Program-made: the position numbers and the translations under genes
In this document: piece by piece, positions 1 to 8,605 of the stretch
How positions within the stretch are numbered: position 1 is the stretch's first letter
Layout: every line of letters starts with the position of its first letter
Origin: Spirobacillus cienkowskii
GTDB taxonomy: Bacteria; Bdellovibrionota_B; Oligoflexia; Silvanigrellales; Silvanigrellaceae
DNA: 47,842 bases
Direction: 5' to 3'
Assembly: GCA_003339605.1 (NCBI GenBank)
Contig: QOVW01000068.1
Location: forward strand, 1-47,842
The notes under the pieces: generated by a model
What the model saw: the letters and a program-made list of their open reading frames with translations, nothing else
What the model was told of the DNA's origin: nothing
Databases searched by the model: none

Positions 1-82
1 TATAAACCCTCCCGCCTTTACAGTAAGGAGAAGATGACATAAAGTAACTGAATTATAAAATGAATGAGGAGCCTAATTCAGA

Positions 83-1033
83 TTGAGGACACGCCCTATT
101 GAGCTGACTATAATCTGTGCATTAATTTTTGTCTTTTTATCAGTTATCTCCTCTTTATTTTCTGCTTCGATTACCGTTCCGTTAGCAAAACTCGCGGCGT
201 CTCTTCTCAATTCTTCAAATGAAATGGAGCAAAAATCAATTAACCTCACAAAAATGAGTGAAGATGTTGGAAGCTCCTCTAAGGCACAAGCAGATTCTAT
301 TCAAGAAACTGCTGCGGCAATTTCCGAAGTGACAAGCATGATTGCAAGAACGTCTAAACTCACTGAGCAATCCGATCAATTGGCACACGTTATTGCCGAA
401 GGAACCGAAAGCGGCGGGCAAGCAGTAAAAAGAATGGTCTCGTCAATGGAAGCCATTCAGGAATCAAGCCAACGGCTTTCTGATATTGAAACCATTATTA
501 AACAAATCGAAAGCAAAACAATGGTTATCAATGAAATTGTGTCAAAAACAGAATTGCTTTCATTGAATGCCTCAATTGAAGCGGCACGAGCTGGAGAATA
601 TGGCAAAGGCTTTGCAGTGGTTGCAGAAGAAGTTGGAAACCTTGCAAACACGAGCGGTAAATCTTCTAACGAGATTAGAGAACTCCTAGAAAAAAGTCGC
701 GTGAGCGTTCAAGATGTGATTCAGCTTACAGTACAAAGGGTTGCGGAAGGTCAAGAAAAAACCAAAACTGTTGCAACAACCTTTGAAAAAATCACAGTTG
801 ATGTCAACAACATCAATACCCAAATGCAACAAATTACTGAAGCCACAAAAGAACAAGAAATTGGCGTAAAACAAATTGCATCAGCAATGGCGAAAATTGA
901 CACATCTGCAATAAATAACTTATCAAATGCAGAAAAATCTGTTAAAGCTGCCTCTGAGGTTTTAGAAATTAGTAAAGTACTTAAAGATATTTCTAAACAA
1001 ACCGAAAATATAATCTTTGGTGAGTCAAATTAA
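83..1033 (+). CDS. Short methyl-accepting chemotaxis protein, sensory domain absent
   Basis: The 316-residue product has one membrane helix at about residues 8-28, then the residues that usually open a HAMP domain (ITVPL, 30-34), then a long coiled-coil signalling domain. The highly conserved hairpin tip is at about 150-190 ([26 protein letters not shown]), which in this family contacts CheA and CheW. There is no periplasmic ligand domain and no first membrane helix, so it looks like the C-terminal two thirds of a normal MCP. The start is a TTG with GAGGA 12 bases upstream. An in-frame TAA at 74-76 blocks further extension. A separate AAGGAG at 25-30 precedes an ATG at 34 that stops after two codons. 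This could be a genuine short transducer or a receptor whose 5' part was lost. The MCP identity is firm; intactness is not. Confidence 0.8.
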   Translation: MRTRPIELTIICALIFVFLSVISSLFSASITVPLAKLAASLLNSSNEMEQKSINLTKMSEDVGSSSKAQADSIQETAAAISEVTSMIARTSKLTEQSDQLAHVIAEGTESGGQAVKRMVSSMEAIQESSQRLSDIETIIKQIESKTMVINEIVSKTELLSLNASIEAARAGEYGKGFAVVAEEVGNLANTSGKSSNEIRELLEKSRVSVQDVIQLTVQRVAEGQEKTKTVATTFEKITVDVNNINTQMQQITEATKEQEIGVKQIASAMAKIDTSAINNLSNAEKSVKAASEVLEISKVLKDISKQTENIIFGESN

Positions 1034-1082
1034 GATTTTTTAAATTTAAATAAGTCTTTTTAAGGAATTTGATGAGGAAATT

Positions 1083-2063
1083 ATGCCTTCAAATCATTGT
1101 CAAGACATTATAAAAATTTTTTCTGAGTATTCCTTAAAACCAGAATTTAAACACGAACGACAAATAGCCAGAGAACTTTTTTCAATTTCAACAGGAAAAG
1201 TGAATGACGATGATCCGTTTTTTGAACAACGCATGTCATCGTTTCAAGAGTTTTTTATTTTTGAATATCGACTCTCTGAAGGATTTTCTGGTGCAACTGT
1301 TTTTGAAACTTTTCTTTACAATGGTCAAACCTGCTACTCACTTCAAGATATTGGAAAATTTGAACAATTTAGAAACTTTCGACATTCTTTGTTTCAGGTT
1401 GAAGCACATAAAAACGATTGCTTAATTGTGAAAGACTTAATCGCAAACCGTATTGATACAGTTTATCCATTACCGGAATACTCTTTTGCAGGATTTGATA
1501 TCAAACAAATTTTTGATGGACGATTAATTAATTATGAAGGAAAAAATTATTTTACAAAAACTTTTATTTTGCATTCCAAACTTGTGCGGCATATTATCGA
1601 AAAAAATATTCACGAATTTTTAAGAGGCAATAACTTTTGCCAAGCGGAAAATAAAATAGACTGGAGAGATGAATTAGGCAGAAGGAATAGCTTGCTTTCA
1701 TCAGTAACAAATAAAAAATTAGAAATTCAAAATGCTGGGAGAAAAAGATCTATAGAACTTTTAAATGTCACTAAAAAACTAGCAGAAATGCCTAGAGTCA
1801 TCAGCTCGCGAAATTTAATTATGTCGTTAGGAATGCAATTAGAAGCTTCGCCGTTTGTCCCTGAAACACCTTTTTATGACTTACTCCCCCTACTTCATGG
1901 ACTCGCCTATTGCGAAATTAGAAGTTATCGCTATAAACACATTGATCCAATTAAAGTCTATGAAATGGGTACCGATAGATTTTTGGACATTCCTGGTATA
2001 CCTAAAGTTACAAAACAATACGAAGAATCTGATATAGAAAACTTTAATATTAAGCCTGCTTAA
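1083..2063 (+). CDS. Hypothetical cytoplasmic protein
   Basis: I do not recognise this 326-residue protein. It starts at ATG 1083 about 50 bases after the MCP stop, with an AAGGAA-like site upstream (1062-1067) and GAGGAA just before the start, and may be cotranscribed with it. There is no signal peptide or membrane helix. The sequence is mixed alpha/beta and rich in Phe, Tyr and charged residues. A basic helical stretch lies near residues 195-240, and a region containing FYDLLPLLHGLAYCEIRSY lies near 265-285. Its last 14 bases overlap the convergent metallophosphoesterase gene. No catalytic motif is visible. A role linked to the adjacent MCP is only a neighbourhood guess. Confidence 0.6.
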   Translation: MPSNHCQDIIKIFSEYSLKPEFKHERQIARELFSISTGKVNDDDPFFEQRMSSFQEFFIFEYRLSEGFSGATVFETFLYNGQTCYSLQDIGKFEQFRNFRHSLFQVEAHKNDCLIVKDLIANRIDTVYPLPEYSFAGFDIKQIFDGRLINYEGKNYFTKTFILHSKLVRHIIEKNIHEFLRGNNFCQAENKIDWRDELGRRNSLLSSVTNKKLEIQNAGRKRSIELLNVTKKLAEMPRVISSRNLIMSLGMQLEASPFVPETPFYDLLPLLHGLAYCEIRSYRYKHIDPIKVYEMGTDRFLDIPGIPKVTKQYEESDIENFNIKPA

Positions 2064-3237
2064 AATAAATATGAGTGATTTCAGACTCTGCACCAAGTCG
2101 CGCAGGTGGCCCCCAATAACCCGTCCCACGACTGACATAAACCTGCATATTTTCATATTGTGTTAAACCTGGTTTAAAATATTGAATCAAATTTACAAGC
2201 CAAGTGCCAGGCCACATTTGTCCTCCATGCGTATGCCCAGAAATCTGCAAATCAAAATAATTTAATTTTGCAGCCTCAAAAGCGCTATTTGGCTGATGCG
2301 CAAGTAAAATTTTAAGATCAGCCATTGCTGGGACTCCTTCAATTGATTTTTTGTAATCGGTTTTGTGTTCAGGATAAAAACGCTCTGCCTGCAAATCGGT
2401 TAATCCAGCAATAACAATGTGCGCTCTGCCAACTTTAATTGTTTTATTCGCGTTTCCAAGATACATTGCACCAATAGATTGCATATAAGCTATCCATCCT
2501 GGTCCATCCCAATAATATTCATGGTTGCCGGTAACATAATAAACACCATATTTTGCTTTTAACTGCGCTAATGGAGCAGTTTCCTTTTGCAATTGATGCA
2601 CAAAACCGTCCACAAGATCACCAGTAATCACTATGAGATCTGGATTGAGCGCATTGACCGCAGCAACAACATTTTGAACATATTCTAGCCCTATTGTTTG
2701 CCCAATGTGAAAATCAGTAAGTTGCACAATATTAAAATTTCTTAAATCTTGATGTAAATTACCTATAGGAATAAAGATTTTCTTTACATTTGGGATCTTT
2801 CTTGCATTATAAAAAGAAATTCCCGATAAAATAAATACACTTCCCAATGAAATAAAATGCAGAAAATTTCTTTTTTTATAATCAACTTCAGTTTTTAATT
2901 TTATAACATTAAATTTAATCAGCAAAGTATTCAGTATTTTTTTTATTAAAAATATAAAATCTGTTATAAAAAAACAAGTTAAAGAAAAAAGCCAAACACC
3001 TAACAAACAATAGCCTATCCATTGAAAAATAATAAAGTATTCTGGTATTGAGCGATATGTATTTCGATAAAAAAATGAGCCCCAGAAAGAAAAATTTATC
3101 AGTAAAAAAAACAATAATAATAGCAAATAAATTAATTTTTTCTTCTTATTATTAAATATTATTAATAAAAATCTTGAGATATAAAAATATGAAAAAACAA
3201 ACAATGCAATAATTACAATGACCCTAAAAAAATCCAT
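2050..3237 (-). CDS. Membrane-anchored calcineurin-like metallophosphoesterase (YaeI/YkuE type)
   Basis: The N-terminal third has about four hydrophobic segments (near residues 4-28, 36-55, 66-98 and 127-143). A metallophosphoesterase domain follows. Its metal-binding motifs appear in the expected order: D175xH177 in QLTDFHIG, GD207 in VITGDLVDG, GNH239E, a His in LLAHQP near 315, and GHTHGG near 335. This is the order of the calcineurin-like phosphoesterases of the YaeI/YkuE group. Some members act on lipid-linked phosphates such as UDP-diacylglucosamine, but the substrate here cannot be told from sequence. The active domain follows the last membrane segment; its side of the membrane is not certain. 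The gene converges on its neighbour with a 14-base overlap. Confidence 0.88.
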   Translation of the reverse strand: MDFFRVIVIIALFVFSYFYISRFLLIIFNNKKKKLIYLLLLLFFLLINFSFWGSFFYRNTYRSIPEYFIIFQWIGYCLLGVWLFSLTCFFITDFIFLIKKILNTLLIKFNVIKLKTEVDYKKRNFLHFISLGSVFILSGISFYNARKIPNVKKIFIPIGNLHQDLRNFNIVQLTDFHIGQTIGLEYVQNVVAAVNALNPDLIVITGDLVDGFVHQLQKETAPLAQLKAKYGVYYVTGNHEYYWDGPGWIAYMQSIGAMYLGNANKTIKVGRAHIVIAGLTDLQAERFYPEHKTDYKKSIEGVPAMADLKILLAHQPNSAFEAAKLNYFDLQISGHTHGGQMWPGTWLVNLIQYFKPGLTQYENMQVYVSRGTGYWGPPARLGAESEITHIYFKQA

Positions 3238-3300
3238 AAATTAAAAAACCCTCTTTTACCAAATAGGACAATATCAAAATATTATTTAATTAAAATAATA

Positions 3301-3609
3301 TTATTCAAGCCAAACATTAACCTCTCTATTTTGCTCAACTAAAGTAAAAATTTCTCTTGGGAATAACTTTTCTTGACGAGCAATTTCTTTTTGAATTTGT
3401 TCAATAGGAATCCCCTCAAGCCTAATTTTTTCAAGTACATCATCTGGAATCAAATCGACAAGCCATCGTGCACTATGAGCTGGTAATGCTGTATCTACTG
3501 CCAACTGGTTATTTTTTAATACAGTCACTCGAAGTTGAGATGCTTCATGACCCTTTGTTGCAAAACGGCTGAGCAGGCTTTTTGTCCAAGTGTATGGACA
3601 CTTTGTCAT
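3301..3609 (-). CDS. Small YvlB SHOCT-like / DUF4097-associated domain protein
   Basis: I chose the ATG at 3609 because AAAGGAG sits five bases before it. A more upstream in-frame ATG at 3660 has no ribosome site. The resulting 102-residue protein has the pattern LRVTVL near residue 27, then a segment of the form lPxxxxxWLVDLIPxxxxExIxxEGI, and ends in a short beta strand (REVNVWLE). That pattern resembles the small C-terminal domain found in YvlB/DUF4097 proteins and some anti-sigma regulators. It has no signal peptide or membrane segment. The function is unknown. The family assignment is by eye and moderate only. Confidence 0.55.
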   Translation of the reverse strand: MTKCPYTWTKSLLSRFATKGHEASQLRVTVLKNNQLAVDTALPAHSARWLVDLIPDDVLEKIRLEGIPIEQIQKEIARQEKLFPREIFTLVEQNREVNVWLE

Positions 3610-3880
3610 AAGAGCTCCTTTCGCTGAAACATGACTCAAAATTTCTTTTAATTTTAACATATTACTAAAAAATACGCATGCAACTCACGACTCAATTCAA
3701 AACAGACATAAATTTAAAGCCTCACCTTAATCATAAAAATTATAGCATAAGTTATTAATTTTATAAATAATTTTAAAAAATATTTTAATAATCAAAAATA
3801 AATATACTCATTTTTTATTATTAAAAATCGATAAAATAAATATGGTCATTTAAAAATTTCCAAGATTTGGAGCAATTTAT

Positions 3881-5383
3881 TTGGAAAATAATGAAGAAAA
3901 AAAATCAAGTAATATTGTTTTTTACGGAACATTTTTTATAGATAATAATGAAATTGCTGTGGATGCGAATTATATTCAAGAAGTCGTTCATTTTCCTAAA
4001 AAATTTATAAAACTTCCTTTATCACCCAAATACTTGATTGGAGTCTTTAATCTGAGAGGCTCAATTATATCAATAGTTAATTTGTCAGAATTATTAAAAT
4101 TTAATGAAGAACAAAAAGAAAAAAATCAAAAAATTGCAATTATTAATAAAAATAACGAAAAAGTAGGCATCACAATCGATGATACCGGTGAAATTATAAG
4201 ACTCAGAAACAAAGATAAAGAAGTTTTTAATTATCCGGATAAGTCACAAATTAAACTCATTAATGCTGCAATAAAACTGAATGATGGAGAAAGAATAATA
4301 CAAGTACTTGATCCTTTTGATTTATTCAATCAAGAAAATATTCCAAAAGTAAAAAAAGATTCCAATACCGATCAACTTAATGAAAATCAAGTAAAAATTA
4401 AAAATATCTCAATAAAAAAATGTATTTCATTTCTATTAGGTCATGCTAAGCTGGCATTTGATATTACAAAAATTGATGAAGTTGTTAAAGTTATGGAAAT
4501 TGAAAAAACAAAATTCGTTTCTAAACAGTGTATAGGAATAATTACTCTCAGAGATAAAAAAATTCCAATTATTGACTTTGCTAAATATTTGAATATAAAT
4601 GACAAAAAAGAAGAAAAATCAAATGAAAATACAATTTTAATATTAAAAAAGGATGAAAATAAGTTTGGCTTACTAATTGACAATTTAGAAAGTATTATTT
4701 CTTATAATGAAGAAAATTTAAAACAAATTTCAGAGTTTATAATAAAAGATAAAAACTTTTATAAGGGCTGTTTGGTTAGAGAAGATCAAGATGATGTTTT
4801 AATTTTAGAACAAGATAAACTATTTATAAAAGAGGAAGTTTCTGAAATAACAGAAGGATATTCAAAATTATACAATCACAACGAAAGTGATAATGAAAAA
4901 AGGAGAGTAAGAAAAATAAATCTTTATATCACATTTAAAATTAGTAACTTATTTGCAATAAATCTTAAAAATATCACAGAAATAATTAACAAACCAAAAC
5001 AATATATTACACCTCCTGGATCACATGAATTTATAAAAGGAATGGTAAACATAAGAGGAGAAATGGTCGCTATAATCGATACCAATAAATATTACCAGAT
5101 AGATAAAACATCTAATACAGAAGATGAAAAAATACTCATTATTCATCTTAATGAAAAAAAAGTTGGATTAATAATAGATAATCCAGAAAGTATTTTGCAT
5201 ATTGATGAAAATGACAAAACTTTATTACCAAACTATATTATTAAAAACTCTCATAATAATTTTCATGAAGATGTTAAAGAAATAATTGGAGTTTCTAAAG
5301 AAACCGATGATTCTATTATTGTCCTAGATGTAGAAAGAATGATCAATAGACTTATTTCCAAAAAAATAATTGAAAATAAATAG
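3881..5383 (+). CDS. Chemotaxis coupling protein with three CheW domains
   Basis: This 500-residue protein is three CheW-like domains in a row, at about residues 12-150, 174-315 and 348-492. Each has the CheW core: a hydrophobic first strand, a V-x-x-V/I segment and the loop before the second barrel (IGVFNLRGSIISIVNL in domain 1, IGIITLRDKKIPIIDF in domain 2, KGMVNIRGEMVAIIDT in domain 3). CheW domains couple MCPs to CheA. The start is TTG 3881 with GGAG eight bases upstream; the nearby ATG at 3891 is in another frame. The gene is very AT-rich and codes many Lys, Asn and Ile residues. No CheA or CheY domain is present. It stops four bases before the convergent binding-protein gene. Confidence 0.85.
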   Translation: MENNEEKKSSNIVFYGTFFIDNNEIAVDANYIQEVVHFPKKFIKLPLSPKYLIGVFNLRGSIISIVNLSELLKFNEEQKEKNQKIAIINKNNEKVGITIDDTGEIIRLRNKDKEVFNYPDKSQIKLINAAIKLNDGERIIQVLDPFDLFNQENIPKVKKDSNTDQLNENQVKIKNISIKKCISFLLGHAKLAFDITKIDEVVKVMEIEKTKFVSKQCIGIITLRDKKIPIIDFAKYLNINDKKEEKSNENTILILKKDENKFGLLIDNLESIISYNEENLKQISEFIIKDKNFYKGCLVREDQDDVLILEQDKLFIKEEVSEITEGYSKLYNHNESDNEKRRVRKINLYITFKISNLFAINLKNITEIINKPKQYITPPGSHEFIKGMVNIRGEMVAIIDTNKYYQIDKTSNTEDEKILIIHLNEKKVGLIIDNPESILHIDENDKTLLPNYIIKNSHNNFHEDVKEIIGVSKETDDSIIVLDVERMINRLISKKIIENK

Positions 5384-5387
5384 TTTT

Positions 5388-6380
5388 TTATTTTTTATAA
5401 AAATCGTTTAAAATATTTTCAATTCTTTTAGACAAGGGTAATTCATCATCATATAAAATCCAATTTTTAACATCTTGACCATCATATTTTACAATATTTG
5501 TTAATAAATAGTTTTCATTATTTATTAAACTATTTTTATTTTTGTATAAAAATTTTATAAAATTTTGGGCAAGAACTTCTTTCGCAGTATCAGAAACAAT
5601 ACCAATACCTAATCGATCATAATATGTTATATCATTTGGTACAACAAATTTTAAATCAAGTACTACTTTTTTAATCTTTAAGTAATCCGAACGAAATACT
5701 GTTGCTGCTTCAATTTTATTGCCTAAAAATGCCAATTCAAGAGGATAATCAATATTCGCACTTTGTAACTTTAATTTTTGTAACCATTTCATGGTTGGCT
5801 CAGGTATAAACCAAGATGAAGCCGATAATTCTTTTCCAGTTGCTAGTAGCGCAATAAGTAGTTGTTGTTTAGGGATATTAGAAACGTAAACCCTTTGACG
5901 CCAAAAAGGTATTTTATCGGGAGATATTAACCAATTCCATGATGGTTGCTCCACCTTTAGAGGGAATTTCTTTTTATTAAAAACAATTCCCATCGGATCA
6001 ACCAATAACGTAAGATAGGAACGTCCATCAACATTTAAACGAGAACGCATTTGCAATGGAAGGCTTGGGTTATTACCACTTAACGAAACAATTTCATCAT
6101 TTAATGAACGTAATAATCTTGATAAAAACAATCTCTGAAGAACCCTTTCATCGGCTATCACAACATCATAGCTTCTAAGTCCCGCTCGCAATCTGGATTC
6201 AAATTCAAATCGGCTACCAACAAATTCAACTCGTATATGGGTTTTTGTTTGTTCTTCAAATTGCGAAATAATTTTAGGCGACAAAATTCCTATTGGCGCT
6301 AACAAATTTAAGATAGGTTTAAATTCTGCTGCTCTACTCGTTTGCGTCAATAAGAAAAAAATCAAAACAAAATAGTACAA
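5388..6380 (-). CDS. Periplasmic PotD-like solute-binding protein
   Basis: A signal peptide (FVLIFFLLTQTSRA, cleavage near AEF) leads into a type-II periplasmic binding protein of the spermidine/putrescine family. Family-like pieces are LRAGLRSYDVVIADERVLQRL, a DPMGIVFNKKKF strand before the hinge, and a final W-containing helix. No ABC permease or ATPase is next to it, so its ligand and partner are unknown; a stand-alone sensor role is possible. The start is uncertain. TTG 6380 is the only standard codon available, but it gives an N-terminus without the usual lysines. The frame stays open up to 6443, where a Lys-containing extension would make a better signal peptide, but no usual start codon exists there. 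Confidence 0.72.
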   Translation of the reverse strand: MYYFVLIFFLLTQTSRAAEFKPILNLLAPIGILSPKIISQFEEQTKTHIRVEFVGSRFEFESRLRAGLRSYDVVIADERVLQRLFLSRLLRSLNDEIVSLSGNNPSLPLQMRSRLNVDGRSYLTLLVDPMGIVFNKKKFPLKVEQPSWNWLISPDKIPFWRQRVYVSNIPKQQLLIALLATGKELSASSWFIPEPTMKWLQKLKLQSANIDYPLELAFLGNKIEAATVFRSDYLKIKKVVLDLKFVVPNDITYYDRLGIGIVSDTAKEVLAQNFIKFLYKNKNSLINNENYLLTNIVKYDGQDVKNWILYDDELPLSKRIENILNDFYKK

Positions 6381-6529
6381 TTTATTAACCCCGAGTTTAA
6401 TTGATGTTTTTAGTATGGCATAAAAAAATAAAGTTGCAAATATTTAATACTATGCTCAGATTTTTTGCCTTCAATTATGACTGATTTCAATTAAAAGTTT
6501 TTTTATGAATTGCAGAGTCATTAAATTAT

Positions 6530-6547
6530 TTTGAACGTTTGTTCAAA
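6530..6547. promoter_or_regulatory. Inverted repeat GAAC-N4-GTTC (LexA-box-like)
   Basis: TTTGAAC, four spacer bases GTTT, then GTTCAAA form a perfect seven-base inverted repeat. GAAC-N4-GTTC is the core of the Bacillus-type LexA operator. The LexA site used by this lineage is not known from the window, so the regulator is unproven. It lies between the divergent binding-protein and rpsA genes. Confidence 0.35.
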
Positions 6548-6621
6548 ACTCCCTGAATCCAAAAGTAAATACAATTACAACTATACAAAGTAATACGAAT
6601 ATGCTAAGGTCTCACGGACTT

Positions 6622-6639
6622 ATGCACGAATTCGTGTAT
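6622..6639. promoter_or_regulatory. Palindrome in the rpsA leader
   Basis: The core CACGAATTCGTG is a perfect 12-base palindrome, extended on each side by one wobble and two Watson-Crick pairs. It lies about 100 bases before the S1 start codon and is followed by an AT-rich tract. It could be an operator, or an RNA element for S1 autoregulation, which is known for rpsA in other bacteria. The choice cannot be made from sequence. Confidence 0.35.
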
Positions 6640-6738
6640 TTTATTTAACATTGCTAATTTATTAGCTTTTCCCACAAAACCCCACAAAAAACACAAATGG
6701 GACACGTGGCTCTTTATTGAGAAAGGTATTTCCCCAAT

Positions 6739-8502
6739 ATGGCAAGTCTTCATTCTGATATTTCAAAGAAAAAAATCAATTACAATTCCCTAGAATGGCT
6801 TGACGAAGATGTCGACTTTTTATCTCAAGAAGACATTCCTGATGGTTTTGCTGCTCTTTTTAAAGCACAAGAAGAGTCACAAAATGTGATTAAAGAAGGT
6901 CAAGTTGTCAAAGGGCGCATTATTGAAATTAAAGATGATAGCGTTGTCATTGATATTGGCCACAAATCTGCGGGCGAAATTCCTAAAAATGAATTTACAA
7001 CTGAAAATGGTGTATTTTCGCTTAAGGTTAATGATGTTGTTGACGTCTTTGTTGACGTTTTTGAAGACGATGAAGGCGAACTTGTTCTTTCAAAAGACAA
7101 AGCAGACATGCTTAAGGCTTGGGATCGTATTTCCGAAGCATTTGAAAAAGACGAACTTGTTGAAGGTAAAATTGTTGGCCGCGTAAAAGGCGGTTTGTCA
7201 GTTGATATTGGTGTAAAAGCATTTTTGCCAGGTTCACAAGTTGACCTCAGACCTGTTCGCAACCTTGAAAAACTTCTTGGTCAAGTTCTTCATTTTAAAA
7301 TTATCAAATTTAACAAAAAACGTGGAAACATTGTATTATCTCGCCGCGTTTTACTTGAGCAAGACCGTGAGCGCATGCGCAGTGAAACCTTAAAAGGACT
7401 TCAAGTTGGCTCATCGATGGTTGGTATTGTTAAAAATATTACAGACTACGGTGCGTTTATTGATCTTGGCGGTATTGATGGATTGCTTCACATTACAGAC
7501 ATGTCATGGGGGCGCTTAAACAGTCCTTCAGAAGTTCTTAATGTTGGTGACGAAATTAACGTTAAAGTTCTTAGTTTTGACCCATCTAGCAACCGCGTTT
7601 CCCTTGGTCTTAAACAACTTCAAAACGACCCATGGGTTTCTGTTGCAGAAAAATATGCTTCTGCACAACGCCTACGCGGTAAAGTTGTTAGCCTCACAGA
7701 CTACGGCGCATTTGTAGAGCTTGAACCAGGTGTTGAAGGACTTATCCATGTTACAGAAATGACTTGGAATCGCCGCATCAAACACCCAAGCAAAATTGTC
7801 AATATCGGAGACGAAGTCGACGTTGTTGTTCTTGCTGTTGATCTCGAAAACCACCGTATTTCTCTTGGCATGAAGCAAACTGAACCGAATCCTTGGGAAA
7901 TTGTGACTCAAAAATACCAAGTGAACGATGTTATTCGTGGCAAAATCCGCAATATTACAGACTTTGGAATTTTTGTTGGCATTGAAGAAGGTGTTGATGG
8001 CCTTATCCATGTTTCAGATATTAGCTACACAGAGCGTATTAAACATCCTCAAGACCTTTTCAAAAAAGGTGACGAAGTTGAAGCAAAAGTGTTGCAAATT
8101 GACGTTGAAAACATGCGGTTTTCATTAGGAATTAAACAACTTGGCGAAGATCCTTATGAAGTTGCTGCAAAAAAACTTCTTCCAGGAACTAAAGGCAAGG
8201 GCAAAGTCACTCGCATGGCTGAATTTGGCGCATTTGTTGAAATTGCACCAGGAGTTGAAGGCTTGGTTCATACCAGTGAGCTTGAAAATCCAAATATCGC
8301 AATTGATGCAGACCTTGACTTTGTTGTACTTAGTGTAAACTATGCAGAACGTCGCTTTGAATTGTCTCAAAAAGCGGCCACTCGTGGTCTTGATGAGACA
8401 CACAACAAAGCAATTCAAGCTGCTTTAAATAACGAAGCATCGCCACAAAATAGCTTTGCCGAAGCATTTGCAAGAGCAAAAGCAACAAAAGATAGCAACT
8501 AA
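6739..8502 (+). CDS. rpsA: 30S ribosomal protein S1
   Basis: The 587-residue protein has six S1 RNA-binding domains, at about residues 53-120, 138-204, 223-293, 310-380, 397-467 and 484-550. Domains 3-5 carry the strongest consensus (TDYGAFIDLGGIDGLLH, TDYGAFVELEPGVEGLIH, TDFGIFVGIEEGVDGLIH, each followed by SLGxKQ). S1 brings mRNA to the 30S subunit during initiation. Length and domain number match the proteobacterial type (about 557 residues in E. coli). The ATG has a weak upstream AAAGG, which is common for S1. GC and codon use are higher than in the flanking hypothetical genes, as expected for a highly expressed gene. A strong terminator follows. Confidence 0.97.
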   Translation: MASLHSDISKKKINYNSLEWLDEDVDFLSQEDIPDGFAALFKAQEESQNVIKEGQVVKGRIIEIKDDSVVIDIGHKSAGEIPKNEFTTENGVFSLKVNDVVDVFVDVFEDDEGELVLSKDKADMLKAWDRISEAFEKDELVEGKIVGRVKGGLSVDIGVKAFLPGSQVDLRPVRNLEKLLGQVLHFKIIKFNKKRGNIVLSRRVLLEQDRERMRSETLKGLQVGSSMVGIVKNITDYGAFIDLGGIDGLLHITDMSWGRLNSPSEVLNVGDEINVKVLSFDPSSNRVSLGLKQLQNDPWVSVAEKYASAQRLRGKVVSLTDYGAFVELEPGVEGLIHVTEMTWNRRIKHPSKIVNIGDEVDVVVLAVDLENHRISLGMKQTEPNPWEIVTQKYQVNDVIRGKIRNITDFGIFVGIEEGVDGLIHVSDISYTERIKHPQDLFKKGDEVEAKVLQIDVENMRFSLGIKQLGEDPYEVAAKKLLPGTKGKGKVTRMAEFGAFVEIAPGVEGLVHTSELENPNIAIDADLDFVVLSVNYAERRFELSQKAATRGLDETHNKAIQAALNNEASPQNSFAEAFARAKATKDSN

Positions 8503-8532
8503 GCTTTCTTAATTTTTGAACTAAAAAAATTG

Positions 8533-8580
8533 GACTCTTGGAACACTGTGGTATTGTGACACAGTCCCAGGAGTTTTTTA
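8533..8580 (+). terminator. Rho-independent terminator of rpsA
   Basis: A long two-part hairpin has an outer stem of 8533-8541 with 8567-8575 (nine pairs including two G-T) and an inner stem ACTGTG/CACAGT of 8545-8550 with 8560-8565. A TTTTTT run follows at 8574-8579. It lies 30 bases after the S1 stop and ends shortly before sppA, so the two genes are probably separate transcripts with limited read-through. Confidence 0.85.
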
Positions 8581-8605
8581 TTGCAAATTTTTATGAAAGG
8601 TTATT

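Larger units (their letters stand above)
6381..6738. other. Intergenic leader region upstream of rpsA
   Basis: This 358-base gap holds no gene I can support. It is bounded by the starts of two divergent genes, so it must carry promoters in both directions. Visible structure: an inverted repeat TTTGAAC-GTTT-GTTCAAA at 6530-6547, a 12-base perfect palindrome CACGAATTCGTG at 6625-6636 that extends to 18 bases (6622-6639) with one wobble pair, and a small hairpin GCTAAT-TT-ATTAGC followed by TTTT at about 6653-6670. The tract just before the gene contains direct repeats of CCCACAAAA. A possible -10 TATGCT lies at 6601-6606, without a clear -35. Confidence 0.5.

Noticed and set aside
6900-7262. 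Long open frame on the minus strand inside rpsA
   Set aside because: It lies wholly inside the S1 gene, has no ribosome site, and its translation is Ser/Thr-rich shadow sequence.
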